Source: Candidatus Woesearchaeota archaeon (GTDB lineage: Archaea; Nanobdellota; Nanobdellia; Woesearchaeales; JAGVYO01). From it: 20,357 bases of DNA. Positions 1-6,830 of this stretch are shown in pieces (positions within the stretch are counted from its first letter, which is position 1; every line of letters begins with the position of its first letter). Below the pieces are notes generated by a model. The model saw nothing but the letters and a program-made list of their open reading frames with translations, ran no database searches and had not been told where the DNA came from. The stretch lies in NCBI GenBank assembly GCA_018303225.1, contig JAGVYO010000001.1, positions 1 to 20,357 of the forward strand. Direction: 5' to 3'. Both the position numbers and the translations under genes were made by a program.

Positions 1-613
1 TTTCATCTGCAATATCACCGGGCAACTCGAAGAATTTCTTGAATTTCAGGATGTTGAAGCCCTTCTTATCGAAGAACATGTCAGAGAAGTCATTCAGGGC
101 TTTGAAAATGTCTTTTACGGCATTTGTCCGGTAGTCTTTCGGGTAAAAAGGAAAAGTGCCGCCCTGCAGGATGATCTCCACTTTTTCCGGCACGTGGCCA
201 GTGACCGAATATTGCTCAAGACGATTCATGGTGATGAGATAAGGATCGTAATGGTTGCGGATGGCCCTTCTTGTGGAGGGTTCTTTTCCTGTATAGCTCT
301 GCGGAACATCGCCGAAAAAGGAATGTACGCCGCCGGGGCAGAAGGTACATCTTCCGTGGGGGCACGGATACGGTGGGGACATGACGGCCACAATGGCGAC
401 ACCGGAGATGGTTCTTGTGGGTTTTGTTAACAGCAATGGTTGGATTTTCGGAAGGTCTTTTGGGTTGGCGTTCAGCAAAATCTCTATGTCCGTCGGGACC
501 TTCTTGATATGGTACTGCGAGCAAAGCTTCACCTTTAATCTAAAGAGCTTATCCTTGGACAGCTTATTCCGCTTAAGCACCGATACTACTTCCTGAATGT
601 ATTCCTGATTCAT
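1..613 (-). CDS. elp3: Elp3-family tRNA U34 carboxymethyltransferase, N-terminal part (cut by window edge)
   Basis: Reading the minus strand from an ATG at 613-611 gives an uninterrupted 204-codon frame running off the left edge. The family is a radical-SAM plus acetyltransferase enzyme that installs the carboxymethyl group on wobble uridine 34 of tRNA, acting alone in archaea. Visible hallmarks are the Fe-S cysteines in PPYPCPHGRCTFCPGG (Cys84, Cys89, Cys92), then PQSYTGKEP (104-112), RRAIRNHYDPY (115-125) and GHVPEKVEIILQGGTF (139-154), all characteristic of Elp3. The first ~75 residues form the usual helical N-terminal segment. The acetyltransferase half lies outside the window. A TATA box 27 nt upstream and no Shine-Dalgarno support this start and a leaderless mRNA. 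Identification is firm. Confidence 0.95.
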   Translation of the reverse strand, partial: MNQEYIQEVVSVLKRNKLSKDKLFRLKVKLCSQYHIKKVPTDIEILLNANPKDLPKIQPLLLTKPTRTISGVAIVAVMSPPYPCPHGRCTFCPGGVHSFFGDVPQSYTGKEPSTRRAIRNHYDPYLITMNRLEQYSVTGHVPEKVEIILQGGTFPFYPKDYRTNAVKDIFKALNDFSDMFFDKKGFNILKFKKFFELPGDIADE

Positions 614-635
614 ACGCCGAAGAAAGGAGGGTCTG

Positions 636-645
636 CTTTTAAAGG
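636..645 (-). promoter_or_regulatory. TATA box for elp3
   Basis: On the minus strand this reads CCTTTAAAAG, centred about 27 nt before the elp3 ATG. That spacing puts transcription start at or next to the ATG, as for most genes in this window. Confidence 0.65.
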
Positions 646-673
646 TTTATCAAAAGAATCTGAAGGAAAATTT

Positions 674-680
674 AAAAAAA
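674..680 (-). terminator. oligo-T tract, possible terminator of the Ca2+-ATPase transcript
   Basis: Seven consecutive T residues on the minus strand, just beyond the hairpin array that follows the ATPase gene and before the elp3 promoter. Archaeal RNA polymerase commonly terminates at oligo-T runs on the non-template strand. If correct, the whole hairpin array is in the ATPase mRNA 3' UTR. Position-based inference only. Confidence 0.4.
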
Positions 681-725
681 GCGAAACATTGGAAAAAATC
701 TTTTTAATTGCGGCAGGGAAAATGT

Positions 726-868
726 CAGAAATCGAAGATTTCTGAGCACACTAAGAAATTCGTAAAACGAATTTCTGGTGCACCAAAAATGCAAAGCATT
801 TTTTAGTGTGCTCAAGACAAGAATCAAAGATTCTTGACAGCAGCAAAAATTCCGTGCCGGAATTTTTG
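726..868. repeat. array of five perfect triloop hairpins with a nested outer inverted repeat
   Basis: The 295-base gap between elp3 and the ATPase holds no convincing gene but five back-to-back perfect hairpins. Arms and loops: CAGAAATC-gaa-GATTTCTG (726-744); AGAAATTCGT-aaa-ACGAATTTCT (754-776); AAAAATGC-aaa-GCATTTTT (785-803); CAAGAATC-aaa-GATTCTTG (818-836); and an 11-bp arm CAAAAATTCCG with loop tgc (844-868). Every loop is exactly three bases. An outer 11-bp perfect inverted repeat, GAGCACACTAA (744-754) with TTAGTGTGCTC (803-813), encloses hairpins 2 and 3, and a GGTGCACC palindrome (777-784) sits between them. A 68-codon open frame on the minus strand here is low-complexity and an artefact of the palindromes. 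Function unknown. Confidence 0.9.
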
Positions 869-908
869 TAATAATCAAACGCGCTAAAAGTAGTTATCCC
901 GTGGCCGT

Positions 909-3599
909 TTAATCCAATGTGTTCGGAGCACCATTCAATGGCACTTTCTTGATGTATTTGCTGATCTCGATAATAATCGCTCCGATGCTGGAGACCAGAA
1001 CGATAAAGAGGAACTGGATCAGCGTCAGGGGCGCCATGCCAAAAATCCGGGCTAAGGGAGGGATAAAGATGGAAGCAGTTACCACAGCCAGAGAGAAGAG
1101 CACCGCCGTAACAAGATACCGGTTCCTGAAGATGCCCACCTTCAGCACCGGATAGATGGTGGAGCGGCAGGAGATGGCCTGGTAAAGCTCGAACATCGCA
1201 ATGGTGAGGAAAGCTGCGGTCTGCGCCTTCAACAGGTTTCCTTCATTGAAATAAATCCAGCTGAAGATCGCCAATGCCGCAATGGTAACTGCAATAGGAT
1301 AGTAGACAAGGAACGCCTTGAGCCCGCGATAGATCGGCTCGTTCTGCTGCCGCGGTTTTCTGGACATGGCATTCGGCTCAAACGGATCGGCACTCAGCGC
1401 AATGGCCGGCAAACCATCGGTGACCAGATTGATCAAGAGGATCTGGGTAGCCGTCAACGGCAGCGGCAAACCGAACAGGATTCCCAGGAAGATAATCAGC
1501 ACTTCTGCGATGTTCCCAGACAGGAGATATGCCAGATATTTTCGGATGTTGTCGTAGGTGCCCCGGCCTTCTTCGACCGCATTCACGATAGAGGCAAAAT
1601 TATCATCGGTCAGTATCATGGAGCTGGCCTCTTTGCTGACATCCGTTCCCGTGATGCCCATGGAAATGCCCAGATCGGCTTTTTTCAAAGCAGGCGCATC
1701 GTTCACGCCGTCGCCGGTCATGGCTACGACATGGCCTTTTTTCTTGAGGGCGTCCACAATCTTGATCTTGTGCTCCGGATTGACCCGGGCAAAAACCGCG
1801 ATGTCTTCCACAATGTCCTCCAGATTCTGCAGCTCATCGAGTTTTTCTCCGGTAACCACTTTTCCCGACAAACCGATTTCTTGGGCCACGGCTTTCGCGG
1901 TCGTTTCGTGGTCGCCGGTGATCATGATGATCTTGATGCCGGCCTGCCTGCACTTCTCCACAGCTGTTTTTGCCTCTTTCCGCGGCGGATCGATCATGGC
2001 CTGCAACCCGAGAAAGATGAGGTTCTTTTCGGTGTGCGAATCGATTACTGTCTTATAGGCAAACCCCAGAACACGCAACGCCTGTTCGGCAAATTGCTGA
2101 TTGGTGCGGAGGATCTGCTGCCCCATATCTTCAGTCAATCTCTTTATGGCCCCATTCAGGTAGATATGGCTGCAACACTTGAGCACGATTTCAGGGGCTC
2201 CTTTCACATACGCGACGTTTTCACGGCCATGCCTGTGCACCGTGGTCATCATCTTCCGCTCGCTGGTAAATTCAATCTCATCGATGCGCGGATACTCGAT
2301 CTCCAGCTTTTCCTTGATGTAACCGGCTTTGGCGGCGCTCACGATCAGGGCCCCTTCGGTAGGGTCTCCGATTAACGTGCTGTTCCGAAGCTCGGCATTG
2401 TTATTGAGAGTGCCAGTGATCAGCAGATGGGAAATCTCATTTGTGTTCACAGGTTTTCCCTGATAGAGGAACTGGCCCTTGGTTTCATATCCCGTGCCGG
2501 TGACGTCGATGATCTTGCCGTTGGTGTAGAGCCTGGTCACGGTCATCTCGTTCATGGTCAATGTCCCTGTCTTATCGGTGCAGATGACCGTGGTAGAGCC
2601 CAAGGTCTCCACACTTGGCAAGCGCCTGACCAGCGCATTCCTCTTGAGCATCCTCCGCGTCCCTAACGCCAAAGAAACCGTGACCACGGCCGGCAGGCCC
2701 TCCGGAATGGCCGCTACGGCCAGGGCAACGGCTGTCGTGAAAATCTCCCGCACTTCCGCAAGAAAGAGAAGCCATTCCTGATTGAAAAGATGGCCCAGGG
2801 CAATAGGATCCCTCAAGACGCCAACGGCAAACACGATGAGCGTGACAAAGATAGTGATGATGCCCAACCGTTTCCCCAGCTGGTCCATCTTTTTCTGCAG
2901 CGGCGTCGGATCGGGCTTCACGCCCTGGATCATGGCCGCAATCTTCCCGATTTCGGTCTGCATGCCTGTCGCAATGACCGCGGCATCGGCGCGGCCGCTG
3001 ACCACAATGGTGCCGGCAAAGACGCTGTTCTTCCGGTCTGCGATCTGGGCTTTTTCAGGCACTTCAAGGATGTCTTTTTTCACCGGCTGCGATTCGCCGG
3101 TCAATGCGGCTTCCTGCGTCTGGAGATTATGGACCCGGATCAGCCGGGCATCGGCCGGTATCTTGTCGCCGGTCTCGAGAAGGATGATGTCGCCCGGCAC
3201 CAGCTCTTTGGCATCGATCTCCTGTTTTTTTCCGTCCCTCAGCACAGTCGCTTTCAGGGACGCCAGCTTTTTCAGGGCTTCAATGGCTTTTTCAGCCCGG
3301 TATTCCTGGACAAAGCCGATAATGGCAATCAATACGAGGATGACCAGAATGACAATGGCATCGATGTATTCCTTCAGGAACGCGGAAAGAAGGGTTGCTC
3401 CAATCAGAATCCAGATGACGATGCTCCTGAACTGGGACAGGAAGATTTTCAGAGGGGAAACTTTGGCGCCTTCTTTTATTTCGTTGGGGCCGTAGGTTGC
3501 AAGCCGGTTCTTTGCTTCCTCTTCAGCCAATCCTTTCTCGGATGTGTTTAATTCAGAAAGAGCGTTCTTGATAGGGTAAGCGTGGTATGTGAAGGGCAT
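909..3599 (-). CDS. P-type Ca2+-transporting ATPase, SERCA-like (type IIA)
   Basis: An 896-residue P-type pump that couples ATP hydrolysis to cation, probably Ca2+, export across the cytoplasmic membrane. Domains in order: N-terminal cation-ATPase domain (1-60), M1-M2, actuator domain with TGES (167-170), M3-M4 with PEGLP (299-303), phosphorylation site DKTGTLT (Asp342), nucleotide-binding KGAPE (466-470), hinge TGDGVND (628-634) and M5-M10. The Ca2+ ligands of SERCA all have counterparts: Glu300 in M4, Asn696 and Glu699 in M5, Asn724, Thr727 and Asp728 in M6, and Glu804 in M8. Having both sites favours type IIA over the one-site plasma-membrane type; substrate is inferred from these residues. 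The gene is monocistronic, divergent from the asparagine-synthase-like gene, with a TATA box 27 nt upstream. Full length for the family. Confidence 0.95.
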   Translation of the reverse strand: MPFTYHAYPIKNALSELNTSEKGLAEEEAKNRLATYGPNEIKEGAKVSPLKIFLSQFRSIVIWILIGATLLSAFLKEYIDAIVILVILVLIAIIGFVQEYRAEKAIEALKKLASLKATVLRDGKKQEIDAKELVPGDIILLETGDKIPADARLIRVHNLQTQEAALTGESQPVKKDILEVPEKAQIADRKNSVFAGTIVVSGRADAAVIATGMQTEIGKIAAMIQGVKPDPTPLQKKMDQLGKRLGIITIFVTLIVFAVGVLRDPIALGHLFNQEWLLFLAEVREIFTTAVALAVAAIPEGLPAVVTVSLALGTRRMLKRNALVRRLPSVETLGSTTVICTDKTGTLTMNEMTVTRLYTNGKIIDVTGTGYETKGQFLYQGKPVNTNEISHLLITGTLNNNAELRNSTLIGDPTEGALIVSAAKAGYIKEKLEIEYPRIDEIEFTSERKMMTTVHRHGRENVAYVKGAPEIVLKCCSHIYLNGAIKRLTEDMGQQILRTNQQFAEQALRVLGFAYKTVIDSHTEKNLIFLGLQAMIDPPRKEAKTAVEKCRQAGIKIIMITGDHETTAKAVAQEIGLSGKVVTGEKLDELQNLEDIVEDIAVFARVNPEHKIKIVDALKKKGHVVAMTGDGVNDAPALKKADLGISMGITGTDVSKEASSMILTDDNFASIVNAVEEGRGTYDNIRKYLAYLLSGNIAEVLIIFLGILFGLPLPLTATQILLINLVTDGLPAIALSADPFEPNAMSRKPRQQNEPIYRGLKAFLVYYPIAVTIAALAIFSWIYFNEGNLLKAQTAAFLTIAMFELYQAISCRSTIYPVLKVGIFRNRYLVTAVLFSLAVVTASIFIPPLARIFGMAPLTLIQFLFIVLVSSIGAIIIEISKYIKKVPLNGAPNTLD

Positions 3600-3620
3600 G
3601 GGACGACGTCATCCGTGTGG

Positions 3621-3658
3621 AATTATAAAACTTTTGATTTCGGAAAAGGTTAATAAAG
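3621..3658. promoter_or_regulatory. back-to-back TATA boxes for the divergent ATPase and asparagine-synthase-like genes
   Basis: Minus strand TTTTATAATT (3630-3621) lies 27 nt from the ATPase ATG. Plus strand TTAATAAAG (3650-3658) lies 26 nt from the ATG at 3680. The boxes are about 28 nt apart, so the two preinitiation complexes are close enough to interfere. Both mRNAs are predicted leaderless. Confidence 0.65.
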
Positions 3659-3679
3659 CGCATAAAGACCCTTTGCGTT

Positions 3680-4558
3680 ATGGAGAATCCTTTTGCATCG
3701 GAAAAAGACTGGAAAGCGTTCGTAGCTTCGTTGGAGAATCCGTTCAGCGGCACGTCCGAAGGAAAAGAACAGGTCAGAATCCTTTCGGATGCACTCCTGA
3801 AATCCATTGAAAAAGATGCTGTTGAGCCGTTTGGCGTTTTGTTTTCCGGCGGGGTGGATTCAACGTTCATCGCTTTTATGGCGAAGAAGATGGGAAAGAA
3901 GTTCACATGCTATTCAGTTGGCTTAGAAGGGTCACAGGACCTGGAATGGGCGCAGAAGATCAGCAAAGCGCTGAAACTTGATTTGAAGCTTAAAATTCTT
4001 TCACTGGACGAATTTGAGAAGATTGTAAAAAAGGTCACGAATCTGCTGAACGAACCGGATGTGACTAAAGTGGGTGTTGGAAGCGTGTTTTATGCGGCGG
4101 CTTCCCTGGCAAGAAAAGACAAGGCAACACGATTGTTCTCCGGCCTTGGCAGCGAGGAGATATTCGCAGGCTACGACCGGCACTGGAAGGCATTTGAAGG
4201 GAAATGGGAGAAGGTTCATGCGGAATGCTGGAACGGGCTGAAGAACATGTGGGAACGCGATTTGGTCCGTGATTTAACCATTTCAAAAGAGCTGGGCATC
4301 ACGCCTCTGGTTCCGTTCCTGGACAAAGACGTGATCAAAGCGGCTATGCGGATTCACCCTAAACTGAAAATCAATGAAACCCAGAAGAAGATTGTCCTGA
4401 GGGATATCGCCGTATCACTCGGGCTGCCTGCTGAATTTGCGCAGCGGAAGAAAAAAGCCGCGCAGTACGGCAGCAGCTTCGTGAAAGGGCTGGACAAGCT
4501 GGCGAAAAGGAACGGATTTGAGTACAAGAAGGATTATCTGAAGTCTTTGTTAAAGTGA
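3680..4558 (+). CDS. stand-alone asparagine-synthase-like ATP-pyrophosphatase
   Basis: A 292-residue protein of the asparagine synthase C-terminal (PP-loop ATPase) family. The ATP-binding PP-loop SGGVDS is at 56-61, and SGLGSEEIFAGY (154-165) is the counterpart of the SGEGSDEIFGGY motif of asparagine synthetase. Members adenylate a carboxylate such as aspartate and then amidate it. The usual N-terminal glutaminase domain (about 200 residues with a catalytic N-terminal Cys) is absent: only ~50 residues precede the PP-loop. Any amidation would need free ammonia or a separate amidotransferase subunit. The true substrate cannot be read from sequence. Single-gene unit with its own TATA box, followed by a hairpin-rich gap. 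Confidence 0.85.
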   Translation: MENPFASEKDWKAFVASLENPFSGTSEGKEQVRILSDALLKSIEKDAVEPFGVLFSGGVDSTFIAFMAKKMGKKFTCYSVGLEGSQDLEWAQKISKALKLDLKLKILSLDEFEKIVKKVTNLLNEPDVTKVGVGSVFYAAASLARKDKATRLFSGLGSEEIFAGYDRHWKAFEGKWEKVHAECWNGLKNMWERDLVRDLTISKELGITPLVPFLDKDVIKAAMRIHPKLKINETQKKIVLRDIAVSLGLPAEFAQRKKKAAQYGSSFVKGLDKLAKRNGFEYKKDYLKSLLK

Positions 4559-4576
4559 TGCGCATTCATATTTCTC

Positions 4577-4798
4577 GCCTGCCTTCTTGGCGGCAGACGG
4601 TCTCGTTGCACTCGACCTACTCGCCACCCCGCGGCTGGTTACGCTCAGCCGACACGCAAGACGGAGCATAAAGCTCCGTGTCGCGGCTATCGGTAATTGT
4701 GCGGGCCGCGAAATGGGACTTCACGTCCCATCTGTTTTCGCCAGCCTTTTAAGAAAAGGCTGTGGGGCGTCCCCCGGCTCGTCTGCGCCGAAGCAGGC
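4577..4798. repeat. second hairpin array bounded by imperfect inverted repeats
   Basis: The 304-base gap after the asparagine-synthase-like gene has no credible gene; a 79-codon open frame is repeat-derived. It contains consecutive short hairpins: CGGCTG/CAGCCG (4632-4651), ACGGAGC/GCTCCGT with a 5-base loop (4661-4679), ATGGGAC/GTCCCAT with a 5-base loop (4713-4731), and CAGCCTTTT-aag-AAAAGGCTG (4742-4762), the last with the same triloop design as the 726-868 array. The edges 4577-4599 and 4780-4798 are imperfect inverted repeats of each other (GCCTGC, TTC, GGCG and CAGACG in common, with small indels). Base composition is more GC-rich than the first array, but the nested layout is the same. 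Confidence 0.75.
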
Positions 4799-4831
4799 TC
4801 GAAATCATCTTTGCCTCACAGCATAGTAATT

Positions 4832-4840
4832 CTTTTAAAC
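4832..4840 (+). promoter_or_regulatory. TATA box for the DRG GTPase gene
   Basis: CTTTTAAAC centred 27 nt before the ATG at 4863, just outside the hairpin region. Predicts a leaderless mRNA. Confidence 0.6.
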
Positions 4841-4862
4841 AAAGGGGCGTATTCGGAATCCC

Positions 4863-5990
4863 ATGGCCCGTGAAGAAGAGCCGGCAAAGGAGCGCTCACC
4901 CATCCATGAGCGCATCCGGGAGCTGGAAGAAGAGGTCTCCAAGACCAAGTACAACAAGCGCACGCAGCACCATATCGGTTTAGTTAAAGCCAAAATTGCG
5001 CTGCTGAAGGATAAGCAGGAACGGCGGGTAGCGGGAAAAGGAAAAACCAGCGGCTATACGGTCCGCAAAACAGGGGACGGCACGGTCATTCTCGTTGGAT
5101 TCCCATCGGTCGGAAAAAGCACGCTGCTGAATGCATTGACCGATGCTGAATCGAAGGTGGCGGCATATGCGTTCACCACATTGACCTGCATCCCGGGACT
5201 GATGGAATATAAATCCGCCAAAATCCAGATTCTGGACGTGCCGGGCATCGTGGCCGGCGCTGCCTCCGGACGAGGCCGCGGAAAAGAGGTGTTGTCATGC
5301 GCGATGAGCGCCGATCTCGTACTGTTTATGGTGGATGTGTTTCATCCTGAGCACCTGCCTATCATCCAGCAGGAAGTCCGCGATTCGCATCTGCGGGTGA
5401 ACGAAAGCAAACCGGATGTCAAGATCGACCGGAAAGAGCGAGGAGGTGTCCGGATCGGAACCACGGTCAAGCTGACGAAAATCGATTTTGAGACCATTGA
5501 AAGCATCCTCAAGGAGTTCCGCATCACCAACGCAGATGTGGTGGTAAGAGAGGATATTACGCCCGACCAACTGATCGACGTCATTGAGGACAACAAGAAG
5601 TATGTGGCCGGCGTGACGGTCCTGAACAAGATAGACCTGGCAGAGGAAGCAGAGGTGGAAAAAGCCAGAAAAATCACGAGACCTGACCTGTGCATCTCTG
5701 CGGAGAAGCGCACGGGCACCGAGGAGGTCAAGGAGATCATCTTCAGACGGTTGGGATTCATGAGGGTGTTCTGCAAGGAAGTCGGGAAGAAAGCGGATAT
5801 GGATGTTCCGCTGATCATCCGGAAAGGATCCACTATCGAAGATTTCTGCCGGAAGCTGCACAAGGACTTCGTGGACAAGTTCAATTTCGCCAGGATATGG
5901 GGCAAGAGCACGCGTTTTCCAGGCCAGCAGATCCGAAGGCTGAATCACGAGATAGTGGATAAGGACGTGATTGAATTGCACTTAAAGTAA
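4863..5990 (+). CDS. DRG/Rbg-family GTP-binding protein with TGS domain
   Basis: A 375-residue GTPase of the DRG (developmentally regulated GTP-binding protein) branch of the Obg family, universal in archaea and linked to ribosome and translation function. Order: basic helical N-terminus (about 10-55, the helix-turn-helix-like region), G domain with P-loop GFPSVGKS (79-86), switch-I region TTLTCIPG (105-112), DVPG (125-128), NKID (255-258) and a G5-like CISAEK (277-282), an inserted S5D2L-like segment between G3 and G4 (about 165-240), and a C-terminal TGS domain (about 300-375). Length and order match archaeal DRG proteins. The G5 site is the usual place for guanine recognition. No partner gene (DFRP-like) is adjacent. 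Single-gene unit with its own promoter. Confidence 0.95.
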   Translation: MAREEEPAKERSPIHERIRELEEEVSKTKYNKRTQHHIGLVKAKIALLKDKQERRVAGKGKTSGYTVRKTGDGTVILVGFPSVGKSTLLNALTDAESKVAAYAFTTLTCIPGLMEYKSAKIQILDVPGIVAGAASGRGRGKEVLSCAMSADLVLFMVDVFHPEHLPIIQQEVRDSHLRVNESKPDVKIDRKERGGVRIGTTVKLTKIDFETIESILKEFRITNADVVVREDITPDQLIDVIEDNKKYVAGVTVLNKIDLAEEAEVEKARKITRPDLCISAEKRTGTEEVKEIIFRRLGFMRVFCKEVGKKADMDVPLIIRKGSTIEDFCRKLHKDFVDKFNFARIWGKSTRFPGQQIRRLNHEIVDKDVIELHLK

Positions 5991-6035
5991 AAAGTGCGCA
6001 ATATTTTTCTGTGGCAATTTCCATTAAATTTTCTA

Positions 6036-6042
6036 TTTTTTT
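6036..6042 (+). terminator. oligo-T terminator downstream of the DRG gene
   Basis: A run of seven T residues inside a strongly T-rich stretch (about 6004-6047), 46 nt after the DRG stop codon. This fits intrinsic termination by archaeal RNA polymerase. Confidence 0.5.
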
Positions 6043-6057
6043 ATTTTGGCAGGGCAG

Positions 6058-6090
6058 GAGCAAAATTTTTCTGCGAAAAATTTTGGGCTC
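6058..6090. repeat. single long triloop hairpin
   Basis: Arms AAAATTTTTC (6062-6071) and GAAAAATTTT (6075-6084) pair perfectly around the triloop tgc, the same loop as the last hairpin of the 726-868 array. Below a 2-base GG bulge the stem continues with GAGC/GCTC. The rest of the 229-base gap (5991-6219) is AT-rich, with no gene seen apart from the promoter at its right end. Confidence 0.75.
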
Positions 6091-6176
6091 GCACTGTCGT
6101 AAAGAAAATAGTTTCTATTCAATGCGCCATGGTAGAATTGCTTTCTTGATACTTCCTTAAGAGCAAAAGAGAAATG

Positions 6177-6216
6177 TTTATATAAGAAGATTTCAGAAAA
6201 ACAAAAGAGAGGTGAT
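6177..6216 (+). promoter_or_regulatory. TATA box plus strong Shine-Dalgarno for the pilin operon
   Basis: TTTATATAAG (6177-6186) is 39 nt before the GTG start, giving a leader of roughly 13 nt. It is followed by GAGGTGAT (6209-6216), a full match to the archaeal anti-Shine-Dalgarno core, 3 nt before GTG 6220. This RBS fixes the non-ATG start and contrasts with the mostly leaderless neighbours. Confidence 0.75.
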
Positions 6217-6219
6217 AGC

Positions 6220-6516
6220 GTGGTCGAGTACATAGAAGGCATCCTCAAGATTGCCAACCTGATTCTGTCGGTGGTGGCCGGCTATATCGCGCTAAGCCTG
6301 TTCAGGGTTTCGCACCAGCGCATTGAACTGCGGCCCTGGAAGTTGCTGATCATCGGCCTTGTGTTTTTTGCGGTCCAGGAAATATTGGGCGCGCTAAGAG
6401 CATTCCGCATCTATACCTCGGCATTCCTCACCCATATCGTGCCCACCATCATTTTAGGATTCATCCTGGCGGCACTGGTCATGCAGATTTATGAGCACAG
6501 GAGGGCTGGCCGATGA
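6220..6516 (+). CDS. small 3-TM membrane protein, paralogue of the next gene
   Basis: A 98-residue hydrophobic protein with three predicted transmembrane helices (about 8-28, 42-62 and 68-90). The start is GTG, set by the GAGGTGAT ribosome-binding site. It aligns along its length with the protein encoded at 6513-6830: NLxLS/V in TM1, then LFR before a polar loop, PWKLL at the start of TM2 and a buried (Q/E)EI within TM2. I do not recognise a named family. The ATGA overlap with the next gene means translational coupling. The two paralogues precede a pilin-like gene, so a role in assembling, anchoring or sensing that pilin is possible but is inference. Confidence 0.8.
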   Translation: MVEYIEGILKIANLILSVVAGYIALSLFRVSHQRIELRPWKLLIIGLVFFAVQEILGALRAFRIYTSAFLTHIVPTIILGFILAALVMQIYEHRRAGR

Positions 6517-6830
6517 ACCCGTATTTCGCCAATGCACTGGGGCTGGTAGCGCCGTATTACAATCTGGCGCTGGTGCTTATCGTCATCCTCCTTTTCCTGA
6601 GGCTCTTCCGGATCCGCAACAAAAAAGCATACACCCTGCCCTGGAAGCTGCTGTTTTTCGCGGTGCTTGTCTATGTCGCAGAGGAAATCGTCACGGTCAT
6701 TGCCGCGACCGGATTAATCCATCCTCCAAAGGTGCTGTTCCCTATATTTGAAATGATCATCATCACGACCTTCATCTACATGCTGTTGCTCCAGAAGGAA
6801 TACGTCTCAAATCCGAAGAAACGAAAATGA
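6513..6830 (+). CDS. small 3-TM membrane protein, paralogue of the previous gene
   Basis: A 105-residue protein with three predicted transmembrane helices (about 13-33, 45-66 and 73-93) and a basic C-terminal tail ending NPKKRK, probably cytoplasmic. It shares LFRI-x(n)-LPWKLL and the acidic EEI within TM2 with the upstream protein, indicating a tandem duplication. The start ATG overlaps the upstream stop (ATGA) and its own stop overlaps the next start in the same way, so all three genes of this operon are translationally coupled. Family unknown. Conserved acidic residues inside a helix suggest an intramembrane contact or ion-related function, untested. Confidence 0.8.
   Translation: MNPYFANALGLVAPYYNLALVLIVILLFLRLFRIRNKKAYTLPWKLLFFAVLVYVAEEIVTVIAATGLIHPPKVLFPIFEMIIITTFIYMLLLQKEYVSNPKKRK

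Noticed and set aside
216..524. A 102-codon minus-strand open frame ending at 216
   Set aside because: It is an out-of-frame shadow of elp3: the frame starting at 613 contains the Elp3 motifs without interruption to the window edge.
726..868. CRISPR array
   Set aside because: The repeated units share shape but not sequence, there are no equal-length spacers, and no cas genes are in the window.
672..878. A 68-codon minus-strand open frame between elp3 and the ATPase
   Set aside because: It is made of the hairpin arms and is strongly Phe/Leu-rich; palindromic DNA explains the open frame.
1558..3551. Several long open frames (166-253 codons) on the plus strand opposite the Ca2+-ATPase gene
   Set aside because: They are antisense shadows of a strongly conserved P-type ATPase; translations are low-complexity with no domain features, and no TATA boxes or ribosome-binding sites precede them.
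4587..4826. A 79-codon plus-strand open frame in the second hairpin region
   Set aside because: Composed of the inverted repeats, with no promoter or ribosome-binding site and no protein-like pattern.
5295..5981. A 228-codon minus-strand open frame opposite the DRG GTPase
   Set aside because: Antisense to an intact GTPase with all G motifs and TGS domain; no support of its own.
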